From the NCBI RefSeq assembly GCF_000633395.1, contig NZ_AYMU01000001.1:1-64000 (forward strand): a stretch of 64,000 nucleotides of DNA. The letters run 5' to 3'. A model generated the notes under the pieces. The model was not told where the DNA came from. It saw nothing but the letters and a program-made list of their open reading frames with translations, and ran no database searches. This stretch comes from Pseudomonas sp. PH1b. Lineage in GTDB: Bacteria > Pseudomonadota > Gammaproteobacteria > Pseudomonadales > Pseudomonadaceae. Below are positions 16,729-26,218 of the stretch, piece after piece. Both the position numbers and the translations under genes were made by a program. How positions within the stretch are numbered: position 1 is the first letter of the stretch; each line of letters opens with the position of its first letter.

Positions 16729-18068
16729 GCCGCATCCTGATTCTCGGCGCCGGTCCCGCCGGGGCGACGGTGGCCCTGGGCCTGCGTCGTCTCGGTTATC
16801 CGGTAACCCTGGTCAGCGACTGGCGCCGCTTTGCGGCGCTGGAAGGGGTGTCGGTAAGAGTCCTGGAGGCGTTGCGCAGCGCCGGCCTGGAGCAGGCACT
16901 GGCCCAGGCCCTGCAACCTTCCCAGCGGCAGGTGGCCTGGAACGGTGCCGAGCACGCGCAGAACATCGAATACCTGCTGGATCGCCCGAGCTTCGACCAG
17001 GGCCTGCGGCACGCCTTGCGCCTGGCCGGGGTGCGGCTGATCGAGGGTCGGGTGCTGCAGGTGCAGTCCACGGCGGCCGGGCATCGGGTGCAGGTCGAGG
17101 GCCAGGATGAGCTGGCTGGCGAGTTCCTGGTGGAGGCCCGCGGGCGCCAGGCTCCGGCACTGGCCAAGGGCCTGCGCAAGACCTCGGACGATGAGTTGAA
17201 CCAGGGGCCGGACAAGGGCCTGCGCGGCCCGGAAACCCTCAGCCTGCTCAATCGCTGGCAAGGCCCGATCGGCCAGGCCGCCAGTGCAGTGCACAGCCTG
17301 GAAGATGGCTGGGCCTGGATGGCCCGGCGCGCGGACGGCCAGTGCTACTGGCAGCTCACGCTGGACGTGGCCAGTGCCGGGCTGCCGGGCAAGGCGCAGT
17401 TGCTGGAGTACTGTCGCCAGCGCCGCCGGGCTTCGGCCATGGCCCGGAGTTTTTTTTCCGACGCACCAGAGCACGACCTGCAACTGCACGCCCGCAGCAG
17501 CACGGCGATCCTCAGCCCCCAAGTGTGTGGCGATCACTGGCTACGGGTCGGCGACGCAGCCATGGCGGTGGACCCGTTATCGGGCAATGGCATTTTCCAG
17601 TCGCTGTCCTGCGCCCTGCAGGCGCCGGCGGTGATCAACACCCTGTTGCAGCAGCCGCAACGTGCCGCGCTGGTGCAGCGTTTCCACCGGCAGCGGGTGG
17701 AGCAGTTGTTCCTGCGTTTTGCGCGCATTGGCCGGGACTTCTATGCCGACGAACAGCGCTGGCCCGAACAGCCATTCTGGCAGGCGCGGCGGCAATGGCC
17801 GGACCGGCAGCCAGCGCACCGTATGCAGGATTTCTCGGCTTTGCGCATCGAGCGCGCGCCGGTATTGCGCGATGGCCTGGTGGATGAAGCCGAGGTGGTG
17901 ATCACCCCGGACCAGCCCTTGGGTGTCTGGCATGTGCAGGGTGTCGAGCTGGCGCCGCTGTTGCGCCGGCTGCAGCAGCAAACGCCCCGCGAAGCCTTGT
18001 CCGGTCTTGACGAAGAACAGGGCAGGGCGGTGCGCAGCTGGTTGCTGGGACAGGGGTATCGACCATGA
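16725..18068 (+). CDS. qhpG: QhpG FAD-dependent monooxygenase
   Basis: A 447-aa flavoprotein of the halogenase/monooxygenase superfamily. The N-terminal dinucleotide motif is ILGAGPAGATVALGL, and the second FAD motif is in GDAAMAVDPLSGNG (about residues 280-293). QhpG is known to dihydroxylate the Trp of the crosslinked QhpC precursor on the way to the CTQ cofactor; that role is assigned from gene order and family. The ATG at 16725 overlaps the qhpE stop. It is the last gene of this block; the qhpADCB genes lie 13.5 kb further right. Confidence 0.85.
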   Translation: MSRILILGAGPAGATVALGLRRLGYPVTLVSDWRRFAALEGVSVRVLEALRSAGLEQALAQALQPSQRQVAWNGAEHAQNIEYLLDRPSFDQGLRHALRLAGVRLIEGRVLQVQSTAAGHRVQVEGQDELAGEFLVEARGRQAPALAKGLRKTSDDELNQGPDKGLRGPETLSLLNRWQGPIGQAASAVHSLEDGWAWMARRADGQCYWQLTLDVASAGLPGKAQLLEYCRQRRRASAMARSFFSDAPEHDLQLHARSSTAILSPQVCGDHWLRVGDAAMAVDPLSGNGIFQSLSCALQAPAVINTLLQQPQRAALVQRFHRQRVEQLFLRFARIGRDFYADEQRWPEQPFWQARRQWPDRQPAHRMQDFSALRIERAPVLRDGLVDEAEVVITPDQPLGVWHVQGVELAPLLRRLQQQTPREALSGLDEEQGRAVRSWLLGQGYRP

Positions 18069-18246
18069 AGGCCGCGGCTGCAGCGATGTGGACAACCGAG
18101 TGTTGATCCGTATCTGAATCAGCGCCGTCACTCTCTGTGGCAGCGAGCGGGCTCGCGATCCACGTAGCGGCCTCCCGCGCCGATCATCCTGGCCTGGGGC
18201 GGCCACCCGGAGCTGATGCAGAGCCCCGGGTGGTGATTGCCTGCGG
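18069..18246. other. Intergenic region after qhpG
   Basis: No clear gene. A degenerate REP-like stretch (GTGGCAGCGAGCGGGCTCGCGATC) is centred near 18150. No T-run terminator was found. Confidence 0.35.
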
Positions 18247-18570
18247 TCAGCCAGTGGCTTTGAGGGATACCCGGTTTGCGCCTTTCCAGGTTTCGCAGAC
18301 CTTGATGTCTCTGATGCGGGTGGCCGGGACCTTTTCGTCCAGCGAGTCCTGCTCGAGGATCACGCAGCCGGCGAAGTTCTGCTCCTGCAGGTTCCTGGGG
18401 TGAGTCAGGAAGCAGGCGTTGAGCACCAGCTTCGAGCTGCGGTGCCGGCTGGCGGGGTGGCTCGGGCTGAGGGCAGCAGCCGTTTCGCCACTGAAGCGGG
18501 CATTGGTCGGGGAGCGCCGGTCATGCTCCGGCGCCCCTGGCAGGCGTGGCTGGTCAGTGCTGAATGGCAC
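18247..18570 (-). CDS. Hypothetical protein, possibly a fragment
   Basis: A 107-codon frame not recognised as any family. The C-terminal half (from about residue 47, SSKLVLNACFLTHPRNLQEQ onward) has strongly GC-biased third positions and looks coding; the first 45 residues look less so and have no good ribosome site, so the true start may be inside or the gene may be cut down. It ends 40 bases from the aldehyde dehydrogenase stop on the same strand. Confidence 0.35.
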   Translation of the reverse strand: MPFSTDQPRLPGAPEHDRRSPTNARFSGETAAALSPSHPASRHRSSKLVLNACFLTHPRNLQEQNFAGCVILEQDSLDEKVPATRIRDIKVCETWKGANRVSLKATG

Positions 18571-18609
18571 TCGAAGGGCCCGTGGGCGCGGGCCTTCGGG
18601 CTGTTCGGG

Positions 18610-20100
18610 TCAGAGCTTGATCAGCACCGATTTCAGTTCGGTGTAGTGTTCGATCGCCGCATGGCCCATCTCCCGGCCGACCCCGGACATCTTGTAGCCG
18701 CCGAACGGCAGCGCCGGATCCAGGGCGCTGTGGCAGTTGACCCAGACCGAGCCGGACTTGATTCGCGGGATCATTCGGTGCACCGCCGCCAGGTCGTTGG
18801 ACCAGATGCTCGCCCCCAGCCCGTAGGGGCTGTCGTTGGCCATGCGCAGGGCATCGGCCTCGTCGTCGAAGGGGATGGCCACCAGCACCGGGCCGAAAAT
18901 CTCTTCCTGGACCAGGGAATGCTGCTGATCGACATCGACGATCACCGTCGGCTTGACGAAGTAGCCCGGGCCGAACTGTTCGCCGCCACAGGCGATGGTG
19001 GCGCCGCTTTCCCGGCCCATCTCGATGTAGCGCCAGACCCGCTCCTGCTGGCGGGCGGAGATCAGCGGGCCCATTTCGACGCTGGCGTCCAGGCCGTTGC
19101 CGAGTTTCATGGCATTGGCGATGCCGGCGATATCGGCCACCACATTGTCGAAATGCTTGCGCTGCACATAGAGCCGGGAGCCGGCGCAGCACACCTGGCC
19201 CTGGTTGAAAAAGATCGCGCTGGCGGCACCGGCCGCGGCGTTGCCGAGGTCGGCGTCGGCCATGACGATGGTCGGTGACTTGCCGCCCAGTTCCAGGGTC
19301 ACACGGGTCATGGAATCCATGGCGATCTTGCCGATTTCCTTGCCCACCGCAGTGGAGCCGGTGAAGGTCAGCTTGTCCACCAGGGGGTTGTGGGTCAGGG
19401 CTGAGCCGGCGGTGATGCCGGTACCGGTGACCACGTTGAACACGCCTTCGGGGTAGCCGGCCTCCTGCACCAGTTCCGCCAGCTTCAAGGCGCTGAGCGG
19501 GGTCTCATCGGCGGGTTTGAGCACCACCGTGCAGCCGGTGGCCAGGGCCGGGCCGAGCTTCCAGCAGGCCAGCAGCAAGGGGAAGTTCCAGGCGACGATG
19601 GCCCCCACGACGCCCACTGCCTCGCGGCGAATGAAACTGTGGAACTGATCGTCCGGCATCAGCGGCAGCGAAACCTCGACGCTGGCCCCTTCGATCTTGG
19701 TGGCCCAGCCGGCCATGTAGCGCAGGAAGTCGATGGACAGTTGCACGTCCATGGCCTGGGCCACGGCGGCGCTCTTGCCGTTGTTCAGGCATTCGAGCTG
19801 GGCCAGCAGCTCGGCGTCGCGCTGCATCAGGTCGGCGAGTTTCCACAGCAGGTTCTGCCGCTCCCGTGGCCGGGTGCGGGTCCAGGGCGAGTCGTCGAAG
19901 GCCTGGCGGGCGGCCAATACCGCGCGGTTCACGTCGTCCACCGTGGCCCGGGGCACCAGGCACAGTTGTTCGCCGGTGGCGGGGTTGCGCAGGGGCATGG
20001 TCTGGCCATCGCTGGCCTCGACCCAGTGGGCGCCGATCAACATGCGCGGGGCGCGCTGGATAAATGCCGTGGTGGCGGCGAGCAGGGGAGCAATAGCCAT
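18610..20100 (-). CDS. NAD-dependent aldehyde dehydrogenase
   Basis: A 496-aa ALDH-superfamily enzyme of full length. It shows VAWNFPLLLACWKLGPALA, the NAD-site segment FTGSTAVGKEIGK, the general-base Glu in VTLELGGKSP and the catalytic Cys in NQGQVCCAGSRLYV. It oxidises aldehydes to acids in the cytoplasm. Next to qhp genes it most likely handles aldehydes released by amine oxidation. AAGAGG lies 7 bases before ATG 20100. A good sigma54 -24/-12 site lies 37-52 bases upstream, with a dyad shared with the qhpA promoter further up, which ties it to the same regulon. Confidence 0.93.
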   Translation of the reverse strand: MAIAPLLAATTAFIQRAPRMLIGAHWVEASDGQTMPLRNPATGEQLCLVPRATVDDVNRAVLAARQAFDDSPWTRTRPRERQNLLWKLADLMQRDAELLAQLECLNNGKSAAVAQAMDVQLSIDFLRYMAGWATKIEGASVEVSLPLMPDDQFHSFIRREAVGVVGAIVAWNFPLLLACWKLGPALATGCTVVLKPADETPLSALKLAELVQEAGYPEGVFNVVTGTGITAGSALTHNPLVDKLTFTGSTAVGKEIGKIAMDSMTRVTLELGGKSPTIVMADADLGNAAAGAASAIFFNQGQVCCAGSRLYVQRKHFDNVVADIAGIANAMKLGNGLDASVEMGPLISARQQERVWRYIEMGRESGATIACGGEQFGPGYFVKPTVIVDVDQQHSLVQEEIFGPVLVAIPFDDEADALRMANDSPYGLGASIWSNDLAAVHRMIPRIKSGSVWVNCHSALDPALPFGGYKMSGVGREMGHAAIEHYTELKSVLIKL

Positions 20101-20136
20101 GACGAAGCCTCTTGTTGTAGGTGAGGCCGGGGCTTT

Positions 20137-20152
20137 CGCAATGGCTATGCCA
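20137..20152 (-). promoter_or_regulatory. Sigma54 promoter of the aldehyde dehydrogenase
   Basis: On the minus strand TGGCATAGCCATTGCG: GG and GC are separated by exactly 10 bases, with TGGCA and TTGC boxes intact. It predicts a transcription start near 20126 and a 26-base leader. An AcoR-type activator is encoded in the same locus. Confidence 0.75.
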
Positions 20153-20158
20153 GTTTCG

Positions 20159-20178
20159 CCGAGGCCACGTGGCCTCGG
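20159..20178. promoter_or_regulatory. Perfect 20-bp palindrome beside the -24 box
   Basis: CCGAGGCCACGTGGCCTCGG is identical to its reverse complement. It lies 7 bases upstream of the -24 element and has no T-run, so it is not a terminator. It could be a binding site for a second regulator; its position is too close for a usual enhancer site. Confidence 0.45.
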
Positions 20179-20227
20179 TATTGCGGGGGCTTGGGCGCAC
20201 TGCCGAGGCGGGTGCGGCGATGGCTTT

Positions 20228-20241
20228 TCGCAAACTGCGAC
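20228..20241. promoter_or_regulatory. Candidate activator site (UAS) for the aldehyde dehydrogenase
   Basis: TCGCAAACTGCGAC is an inverted repeat of TCGCA and TGCGA. It matches TCTCAGACTGAGAC upstream of qhpA (31289-31302) at 11 of 14 bases, and two of the three changes are compensating ones that keep the dyad. It is centred about 83 bp from the -24 box, a normal enhancer distance. Confidence 0.6.
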
Positions 20242-20303
20242 AGCCCGATGAGATTCAAGAGACGCACCGGCTCGCGGGCCCGGGCGCTACCCCACTGGGT
20301 TTT

Positions 20304-20882
20304 CTAGAGGTGCAGCCAGGCCAGGGAGCCCAGCAGCACGCTGCCCCCGGCCGCGCCATAGGCGAGCTTCTTCAGCCATTCCTTGCGGGTCAGCAGGGTG
20401 ATGGCCGCCATCGAAATGGCGATCTGGATCGCCATCATCGCCTGGGCCCAACGGTGGTGCTGGTGCAGCGCAGCTGCCGATTGCTCGTCCCAGTCCCGGG
20501 CCTCGGCTTCCAGGGCCTCGGCCTTGAGGCGCACGGCGTCCTTTTCCTTCTGGTAGCGCTGGGCCTCGATGCCGTAGTGCGCGGCATCGACTCCGGGAAT
20601 GTGGGTCGCCAGCTCCGCCAGGTTCTGCCGGCTGGACTTGGCCTGGTAGTAGCTCCACTGGTTGGCGGCTTCGGTCTTTTTCATCGCGGCGTTGTTCTTG
20701 TCCATGGCCGCGAGGCTTTCCGAGGAACCGGCCTGGTAGCTCAAGAGTGCTCCCAGGGTGGCCATGATCGCCGTCATCACCGCGATCTTGCTGGCGAAAT
20801 TGTCACTGCGGGCGTGAGCGTGTTCGGCCAGGTGTTCCACGTGCTTTTCGTGGGGGCTGGGCACTTCGAAGTCTTCGGTCAT
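20304..20882 (-). CDS. DUF4337-like membrane protein
   Basis: A 192-aa protein with an N-terminal charged segment, one membrane helix at about residues 32-50 (SKIAVMTAIMATLGALLSYQ), a long charged helical middle part that could be a coiled coil (about 60-135), and one or two C-terminal hydrophobic segments. The pattern fits the DUF4337 family of unknown function. ATG 20882 is chosen as the conserved start (MTEDFEVPSPHEKHVEH). It is divergent from the efflux operon at 21121. Confidence 0.75.
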   Translation of the reverse strand: MTEDFEVPSPHEKHVEHLAEHAHARSDNFASKIAVMTAIMATLGALLSYQAGSSESLAAMDKNNAAMKKTEAANQWSYYQAKSSRQNLAELATHIPGVDAAHYGIEAQRYQKEKDAVRLKAEALEAEARDWDEQSAAALHQHHRWAQAMMAIQIAISMAAITLLTRKEWLKKLAYGAAGGSVLLGSLAWLHL

Positions 20883-21120
20883 GGCGATCGATCGGCGGAG
20901 TGGGGGGAGAAGTTTCAAATTGTATCCACGGTGCTGGAGCGCCGTAGAGCCAGTGCGAGTTCGTTCAGCTGGCCGACAGCCTGAGGCCGCGGGCACGGGC
21001 CTGAAGGAGGGGGCTGGGGATGAAATTTGACCATTTTGCGACAATCGAAAAGAAATCCTCGTTAGACGGTCGCCAGCTGGCCTTCCTACAGTAGGCGCTT
21101 CGAATCCGTGAGTACTTCCC

Positions 21121-22599
21121 ATGCCCATTTACCCAAGGCCTGCATGGGCCCTGTGCGCCCTGTTGGCCGGTTGCACCCTGGGGCCGGAACGGCCACCCGG
21201 CAGCACTGTGCCCCTGCCCGTGAGTCACCTGGATGCAGCCACCGAGCAGGGGCTCGACCAGTGGTGGCAGCTCTACCGTGACCCTGGGCTGAATGCCGCG
21301 GTCCAGGAAGCCCTGAGCCAGAACCGCGACCTGCGGATGGCCGCGGCCAACCTGCTGCAGGCCCGGGCACTGCTGCGCGAAACCGATACCCTGCGCCAGC
21401 CTTCCACCCAGGTGACGGCCCGGGCCGGCTACGGCAGTAGCGCCGACGACCAGTTGGAAGCTGCTTTGCAGGACAGTCAGCGCATCCGCACCGGCAGCCG
21501 TTATGGGCTCGGCCTGGATGTGCAGTGGGAGGCCGACCTGTTCGGCCGCCTGCATGGCCTGGCCGATGCCGCCCGGGCCGATGCCGAGGCGGCCCGGGCT
21601 GCCGAAGATGGCCTGCGGGTGGTGGTGGCTGCGGAAACCACCCGCGCCTGGTTGCAGGCCTGCAGCTACGGCCAGCGCCTGCAGGTGGCCGGCGAGTCCC
21701 TGGCGCTGGTGGAACAGGGCCGGGCCCTGAGCGCCCGGCTGTATCAGGCCGGCGCCGCGGTGACCCTGGATGTGGTGCGCGCCGAAGGCCTGGTGGGCCA
21801 GGTGCAGGCCAGCCTGCCGCCGCTGCAGGCCGGGCGGCAGCGGGCCCTGGCCGAACTGGCAGTCTTGCTCGGGCGGCCACCGGGCGATGCGCCGGCGGCG
21901 GCCCAGGCCTGTCGCCAGGCCCCGACCCTGGGTTCGCCCATGCCCCAGAGCGATGCCCTGGCCATGCTGCGCCGACGTCCCGATGTGAGCCAGGCCGAGC
22001 GCCGGCTGGCGGCGGCCACGGCGCGCATCGGCGTGGCCCGGGCCGACCTCTATCCGCGGGTCAGCCTGGGGGCCGGGGTCTACACCTCGGCGCACCACCC
22101 CTCGGGTTTCGATGACCGTGACGCTTCGGTGTGGCAACTGGGGCCGCTGCTGTCCTGGAGCTTCCCCAACCTCAATGCCGCGCGTGCGCGCATCGCCCAG
22201 GCCGACGCCGGGGAAAGCGCGGCGCTGGCGGATTTCGATCGCAGCATCCTGGCTGCCTTGAAGGAACAGCAGCAAGCCTTGAGCGACTATCAGGCCGCGT
22301 TGCAGCGCCAGGGCGCCCTGCACCTGGCGGCCGAGCGCGACCACCAGGCCCTGCGCCTGGCCGGGCTGGCCAGGGCGGCCGGAGCCTCCACGGCCCTGGA
22401 TTACCTCGATGCCCAGCGCACCGACGTGCGCACCCGGGCCGCTGCGGCACAGGCCGATGCCGCCGTCATCGATACCCAGGTGCTGGTGTTCAAGGCCCTG
22501 GGCGGTGGCTGGCGCAGCGCACCGCCGATTGTCCTGCCGTCGCCGAGTCGGGCGGCGGCCCACCCTTTCCTGCGAACTTCCAACGAGCCTCTGCAATGA
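21121..22599 (+). CDS. Outer-membrane efflux lipoprotein, NodT/OprM family
   Basis: A 492-aa outer-membrane factor of a tripartite efflux pump. A short lipoprotein signal ends in the lipobox LLAGC (Cys18). Two repeated OEP domains with long helical hairpins follow; the segment LARRPDVSQAERRLAAA-like (LRRRPDVSQAERRLAAATA) is typical of NodT proteins. Its stop overlaps the start of the HlyD-type gene (ATGA at 22596). With the two following genes it forms an OMF-MFP-MFS pump, here encoded outer-membrane gene first. Confidence 0.92.
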   Translation: MPIYPRPAWALCALLAGCTLGPERPPGSTVPLPVSHLDAATEQGLDQWWQLYRDPGLNAAVQEALSQNRDLRMAAANLLQARALLRETDTLRQPSTQVTARAGYGSSADDQLEAALQDSQRIRTGSRYGLGLDVQWEADLFGRLHGLADAARADAEAARAAEDGLRVVVAAETTRAWLQACSYGQRLQVAGESLALVEQGRALSARLYQAGAAVTLDVVRAEGLVGQVQASLPPLQAGRQRALAELAVLLGRPPGDAPAAAQACRQAPTLGSPMPQSDALAMLRRRPDVSQAERRLAAATARIGVARADLYPRVSLGAGVYTSAHHPSGFDDRDASVWQLGPLLSWSFPNLNAARARIAQADAGESAALADFDRSILAALKEQQQALSDYQAALQRQGALHLAAERDHQALRLAGLARAAGASTALDYLDAQRTDVRTRAAAAQADAAVIDTQVLVFKALGGGWRSAPPIVLPSPSRAAAHPFLRTSNEPLQ

Positions 22600-23705
22600 C
22601 CCAGACCCCTGTTCCCCCTTCCCCGGCGCAAGCCGTCACCCGCCGTCGCTTCCTCGGTTATGCCGGGCTGGCGTTGGTGTTGTTGCTGATCCTGGCCTGG
22701 TGCCTGCACTGGTGGTTCAGCGGGCGTTTCCTGGTGGAGACCGACGACGCCTACCTGCGTTCGGACATCGTCACCATCGCGCCACGGGTCGCCGGCTACC
22801 TGGCGGCGGTCGAGGTCCAGGACAACCAGCCGCTCAAGGCTGGCGACCTGTTGGCGCGAATCGACGACAGCGACTACCGGGCCCGGGTCGAACAGGCCGA
22901 GGCGGCGCTGCGAGAAGCCCAGGCCGAACAGCGTGCCGGGCTGGCGCGGCTGGCCAATCTGGCGGCCCGCCAGCAACAGCAGCAGAGCCTGATCGCCGAG
23001 GCTCAGGCCCGGGTCGGCGCCGCCGAGGCCGAGGCGCAACGGGCCGGCCAGGAAGGACGGCGACAGCAACATCTGGCCAGCCAGCAGGTCAGCAGCGTGC
23101 AGCAACTGGAAAATGCCGCGGCCCTGGCGCGTCAGGCCGATGCCGCGCTGGGTGCGGCCCGCGCCACCCTGGCAGCGCGGCGCCAGGAAGTGCAGGTGCT
23201 CGATACCGAGCAGCAAAGCGCCCGGGCGCAACTGGACAAGCTCGAAGCGGGCGTGGCCCGGGTCACGGCCCAGCGGCAACTGGCCCGCATCGATCTGGCG
23301 CGGACCCTGATCCGCAGCCCGGTGGACGGGATTGCCGGCCAGCGCCGCCTGCGCCTGGGGCAGTACGTCGAAGTCGGCGCGCCACTGCTGGCGGTGGTGC
23401 CGGAGGACGCCTATGTGGTGGCCAACTACAAGGAAACCCAGGTCGACGGCATGCGCCCCGGGCAGCTGGCGCGGGTCGAGGTCGACGCCCTGGGCGGCCA
23501 TATGCTGCAGGGCCGGGTGGAGAGCTTCGCCCCGGCCTCCGGCGCGGAATTTGCCCTGCTGCCGGCGGACAATGCCACCGGTAACTTCACCAAGATCGTG
23601 CAGCGCATGCCGGTGCGCATCCGTCTCGATCCGGGGCAGCCGCGACAGGCGCAGCTTCGCCCCGGGATGTCGGTGGTGGTGACTGTGGATACCCGTCATG
23701 ACTAG
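22596..23705 (+). CDS. HlyD/EmrA-family periplasmic adaptor
   Basis: A 369-aa membrane-fusion protein. One N-terminal helix (about residues 20-42, FLGYAGLALVLLLILAWCLH) anchors it. The first barrel-sandwich half is VTIAPRVAGYLAAVEVQDNQ, a long helical hairpin follows, and the second half is RSPVDGIAGQRRLRLGQYV. It bridges the MFS pump and the outer-membrane factor. It overlaps both neighbours by 4-8 bases, so the three genes are translationally coupled. Confidence 0.92.
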   Translation: MTQTPVPPSPAQAVTRRRFLGYAGLALVLLLILAWCLHWWFSGRFLVETDDAYLRSDIVTIAPRVAGYLAAVEVQDNQPLKAGDLLARIDDSDYRARVEQAEAALREAQAEQRAGLARLANLAARQQQQQSLIAEAQARVGAAEAEAQRAGQEGRRQQHLASQQVSSVQQLENAAALARQADAALGAARATLAARRQEVQVLDTEQQSARAQLDKLEAGVARVTAQRQLARIDLARTLIRSPVDGIAGQRRLRLGQYVEVGAPLLAVVPEDAYVVANYKETQVDGMRPGQLARVEVDALGGHMLQGRVESFAPASGAEFALLPADNATGNFTKIVQRMPVRIRLDPGQPRQAQLRPGMSVVVTVDTRHD

Positions 23706-25287
23706 TGCCCAGGCCCTACCGGAAACCACCGGCGAGGCCGCCGCGCCGGGGATTTCCCTGCGCACCTGGGTGGCGGTACTGGGCAGCGTGGTGGGCTGCT
23801 TCATGGCCGGGATGAACGTGCACGTGACCAACGCTTCCCTGCCGGACGTGCGCGGCTCCCTGGGGGCGACTTTCGAGGAGGGGTCGTGGATCACCACCGC
23901 CTACCTGGTGGCGGAGATCATCATCATTCCCATGACCGGCTGGCTGGTTTCGGTGTTCTCCATGCGCCGGGTGCTGATGGTCGGCACCGCCGGTTTCGTG
24001 CTCTTTTCCATTGCCTGCTCCCTGGCGCCGACTATCCACAGCCTGATCTTCGCCCGGGTGCTGCAAGGGGCCTTTGGCGGGGTGCTGATTCCCTTGTCGT
24101 TCCAGTTGATCGTCACCGAGCTGCCGGCGGTCCGGCATCCCATGGGCATGGCCCTGTTCGCCGTGGCCAACAATGTCGCCCAGGCCGCGGGGCCGTCCCT
24201 GGGCGGCTGGCTCACCGATGCCTATTCGTGGCGCTGGATCTTCTACCTGCAAGTGCCGCCGGGGCTGTTGCTGCTGGCGGCGATCGGCTGGTCGGTGCGA
24301 CCCCAGCCCATGGTCCTGGCAAAGTTGCGCCAGGGTGACTGGGGCGGCATCGCCAGCATGGCCGTGGGCCTCTCGGCGTTGCAGATCATGCTGGAGGAGG
24401 GCGGCCGCCATGACTGGTTCGCCTCAAGCTTCATCATCAATTGCGCGATCCTGGCGACGTTCGGCCTGCTGGCCTTCGTGGCCATCGAACTGCGCCGCGA
24501 GCAGCCGCTGATCAACCTGCGCCTCTTGGGCCGCTACAACTTCGGCATCGCCAGCCTGATGCAATTCACCTTCGGTGCGGTGGTGTTCGGCGTGGTGTTC
24601 CTGGTGCCCAACTACTTTGCCCAGATCCACGGCTACAACGCCCGGCAGATCGGTTTGATGATGATCCCCTACGGCCTGATCCAGTTCGTCATGTCCTTCG
24701 CCACCCCGCGCCTGATGCGCTGGAGCAGCGCCCGCACCATCATCATTGCCGGGTTCGCCATCACCGGTATCGGCTGCCTGATGAATATCCACCTCAACCC
24801 CGATGCCTCGGTGAATGTCATCGTGCCGTCGTTGGTGGTGCGCGGTATCGGCCAGTCGCTGGTCGTGGTGGCACTGGGGGTGATGGCGATCCAGGGGCTG
24901 GAAAAGGACCAGGTGGGTTCGGCTTCCGGGCTGTTCTCCATGGTGCGCAACGTGGGCGGGGCGATCGGTATCGCGCTCTCCAGCCAGATCGTGGTGGAGC
25001 GCGAGAAACTCCATGCCCAGCGCATCGGTGAATCCATCAACCTGTTCGCCCAGGCCACCCAGGAGCGCTTGGTGGAACTGGTGCGCCTGCTGGCCCAGGC
25101 ACCGCTGGAGTACGCCACGGCCCTGCACTCGGCGGCGCTGGCGCCCCTGCGCCAGCAGGCCCTGGGCATGGTGGACAAGGTGCTGCACCGCGACGCCCTG
25201 CTGCTGGCCTACAGCGATGCCTTCCTGCTGGCGGGGCTGGCCATGCTGTTGTGCGTGGTGGCCGGGTTGCTGCTGCGCCGGACCTGA
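23698..25287 (+). CDS. MFS multidrug transporter, DHA2 (EmrB/QacA) family
   Basis: A 529-aa proton antiporter with 14 predicted helices, as in DHA2 pumps. The N-terminal helix has MAGMNVHVTNASLPDVRGSL, and motif ITTAYLVAEIIIIPMTGWL follows. It is the inner-membrane part of the pump encoded with the two preceding genes. Its ATG lies within the end of the adaptor gene. The convergent AraC gene starts only 4 bases after its stop and may regulate the operon. Substrates cannot be inferred. Confidence 0.93.
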   Translation: MTSAQALPETTGEAAAPGISLRTWVAVLGSVVGCFMAGMNVHVTNASLPDVRGSLGATFEEGSWITTAYLVAEIIIIPMTGWLVSVFSMRRVLMVGTAGFVLFSIACSLAPTIHSLIFARVLQGAFGGVLIPLSFQLIVTELPAVRHPMGMALFAVANNVAQAAGPSLGGWLTDAYSWRWIFYLQVPPGLLLLAAIGWSVRPQPMVLAKLRQGDWGGIASMAVGLSALQIMLEEGGRHDWFASSFIINCAILATFGLLAFVAIELRREQPLINLRLLGRYNFGIASLMQFTFGAVVFGVVFLVPNYFAQIHGYNARQIGLMMIPYGLIQFVMSFATPRLMRWSSARTIIIAGFAITGIGCLMNIHLNPDASVNVIVPSLVVRGIGQSLVVVALGVMAIQGLEKDQVGSASGLFSMVRNVGGAIGIALSSQIVVEREKLHAQRIGESINLFAQATQERLVELVRLLAQAPLEYATALHSAALAPLRQQALGMVDKVLHRDALLLAYSDAFLLAGLAMLLCVVAGLLLRRT

Positions 25288-25291
25288 GCCT

Positions 25292-26059
25292 TCAGCGGTA
25301 GAACTCCGAAGGTGGCGTGCCGAACTGGCGCTTGAAGGCCGCGGCGAAGGCGCTCTGGCTGTCGTAGCCGTGCTGCAGCGCCACTTGCACCACCGGCATG
25401 CCCTCGGCCAGGCACTCCAGGGACATCAGCAACCGCGCCTGCTGGCGCCAGCGCCCGAAGGTGATGCCGGTGTGGCGCTGGAACTGGCGATGGAAGGTCT
25501 TGGCGCTCATGGCCAGGCAGTCGCTCCATTGCTCGGCGGTGCGGTTGTCCGCCGGGTCGTCCGCCAGCGCCTGGCACACCCGCAGCATGCGCGGTTCATG
25601 GGGCCAGGGCAGGCTGAACGGCAGCACCGGCAGCGAGCGCATCTCATCAAGGATCAAGCGCATCAGGCGGCCGTCGCGGCTGTCCGGCGCATACTGCGTG
25701 CCGACCTGGGCGGCGGCCAGGATCAGCTCGCGCAGCAACGGCGAGACCTCGATCACGCAGTCATGCTCGGGCAGGCCGGCTATGGCATCGACGTTGATGA
25801 ACAGGCTGCGCATGCGCACCGCGCCGCGCATGCGCACCCGATGCTCGACGCCCGCCTGCAACCACACCCCGCGACTGGGCGGCACCACCCAGCGTCCGGA
25901 CTCGGTGTCGATCACCAGCACGCCTTCGATGGCGTAGGCCAACTGTGAGCGGGGATGACTGTGGGCCGGTATTTCATGGCCGTTGGGGTAATCCACGGCG
26001 ATGCTGGTGACCGGCATGGACAGGCAGTCGATGGACGAGACAACAAGCAGATCGGACAT
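25292..26059 (-). CDS. AraC-family transcriptional regulator
   Basis: A 255-aa regulator with an N-terminal cupin-type sensor domain (HEIPAHSHPRSQLAYAIEGVL) and a C-terminal double HTH (LAMSAKTFHRQFQRHTGITF and VALQHGYDSQSAFAAAFKRQ). The ATG at 26059 has GGAGG 8 bases further upstream than ideal; upstream in-frame starts at 26092 and 26137 are less likely. It converges on the efflux operon and diverges from the leader/leuA region. Its target is probably the neighbouring pump (inference from proximity). Confidence 0.88.
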   Translation of the reverse strand: MSDLLVVSSIDCLSMPVTSIAVDYPNGHEIPAHSHPRSQLAYAIEGVLVIDTESGRWVVPPSRGVWLQAGVEHRVRMRGAVRMRSLFINVDAIAGLPEHDCVIEVSPLLRELILAAAQVGTQYAPDSRDGRLMRLILDEMRSLPVLPFSLPWPHEPRMLRVCQALADDPADNRTAEQWSDCLAMSAKTFHRQFQRHTGITFGRWRQQARLLMSLECLAEGMPVVQVALQHGYDSQSAFAAAFKRQFGTPPSEFYR

Positions 26060-26218
26060 GCGGCGCAGCGCCTCCGGACCGGAAGGGATCATTGGGGCGC
26101 CCATCATAAGTGCAAATGTCCATTTCACGATAATCAAAGGGTGTTTAGCGCATTACATTCAGATGGCCGCCGCCTAGACTGCAAGCCACTCCTCTTTCCC
26201 AGACGGTTGCCATAGCCC

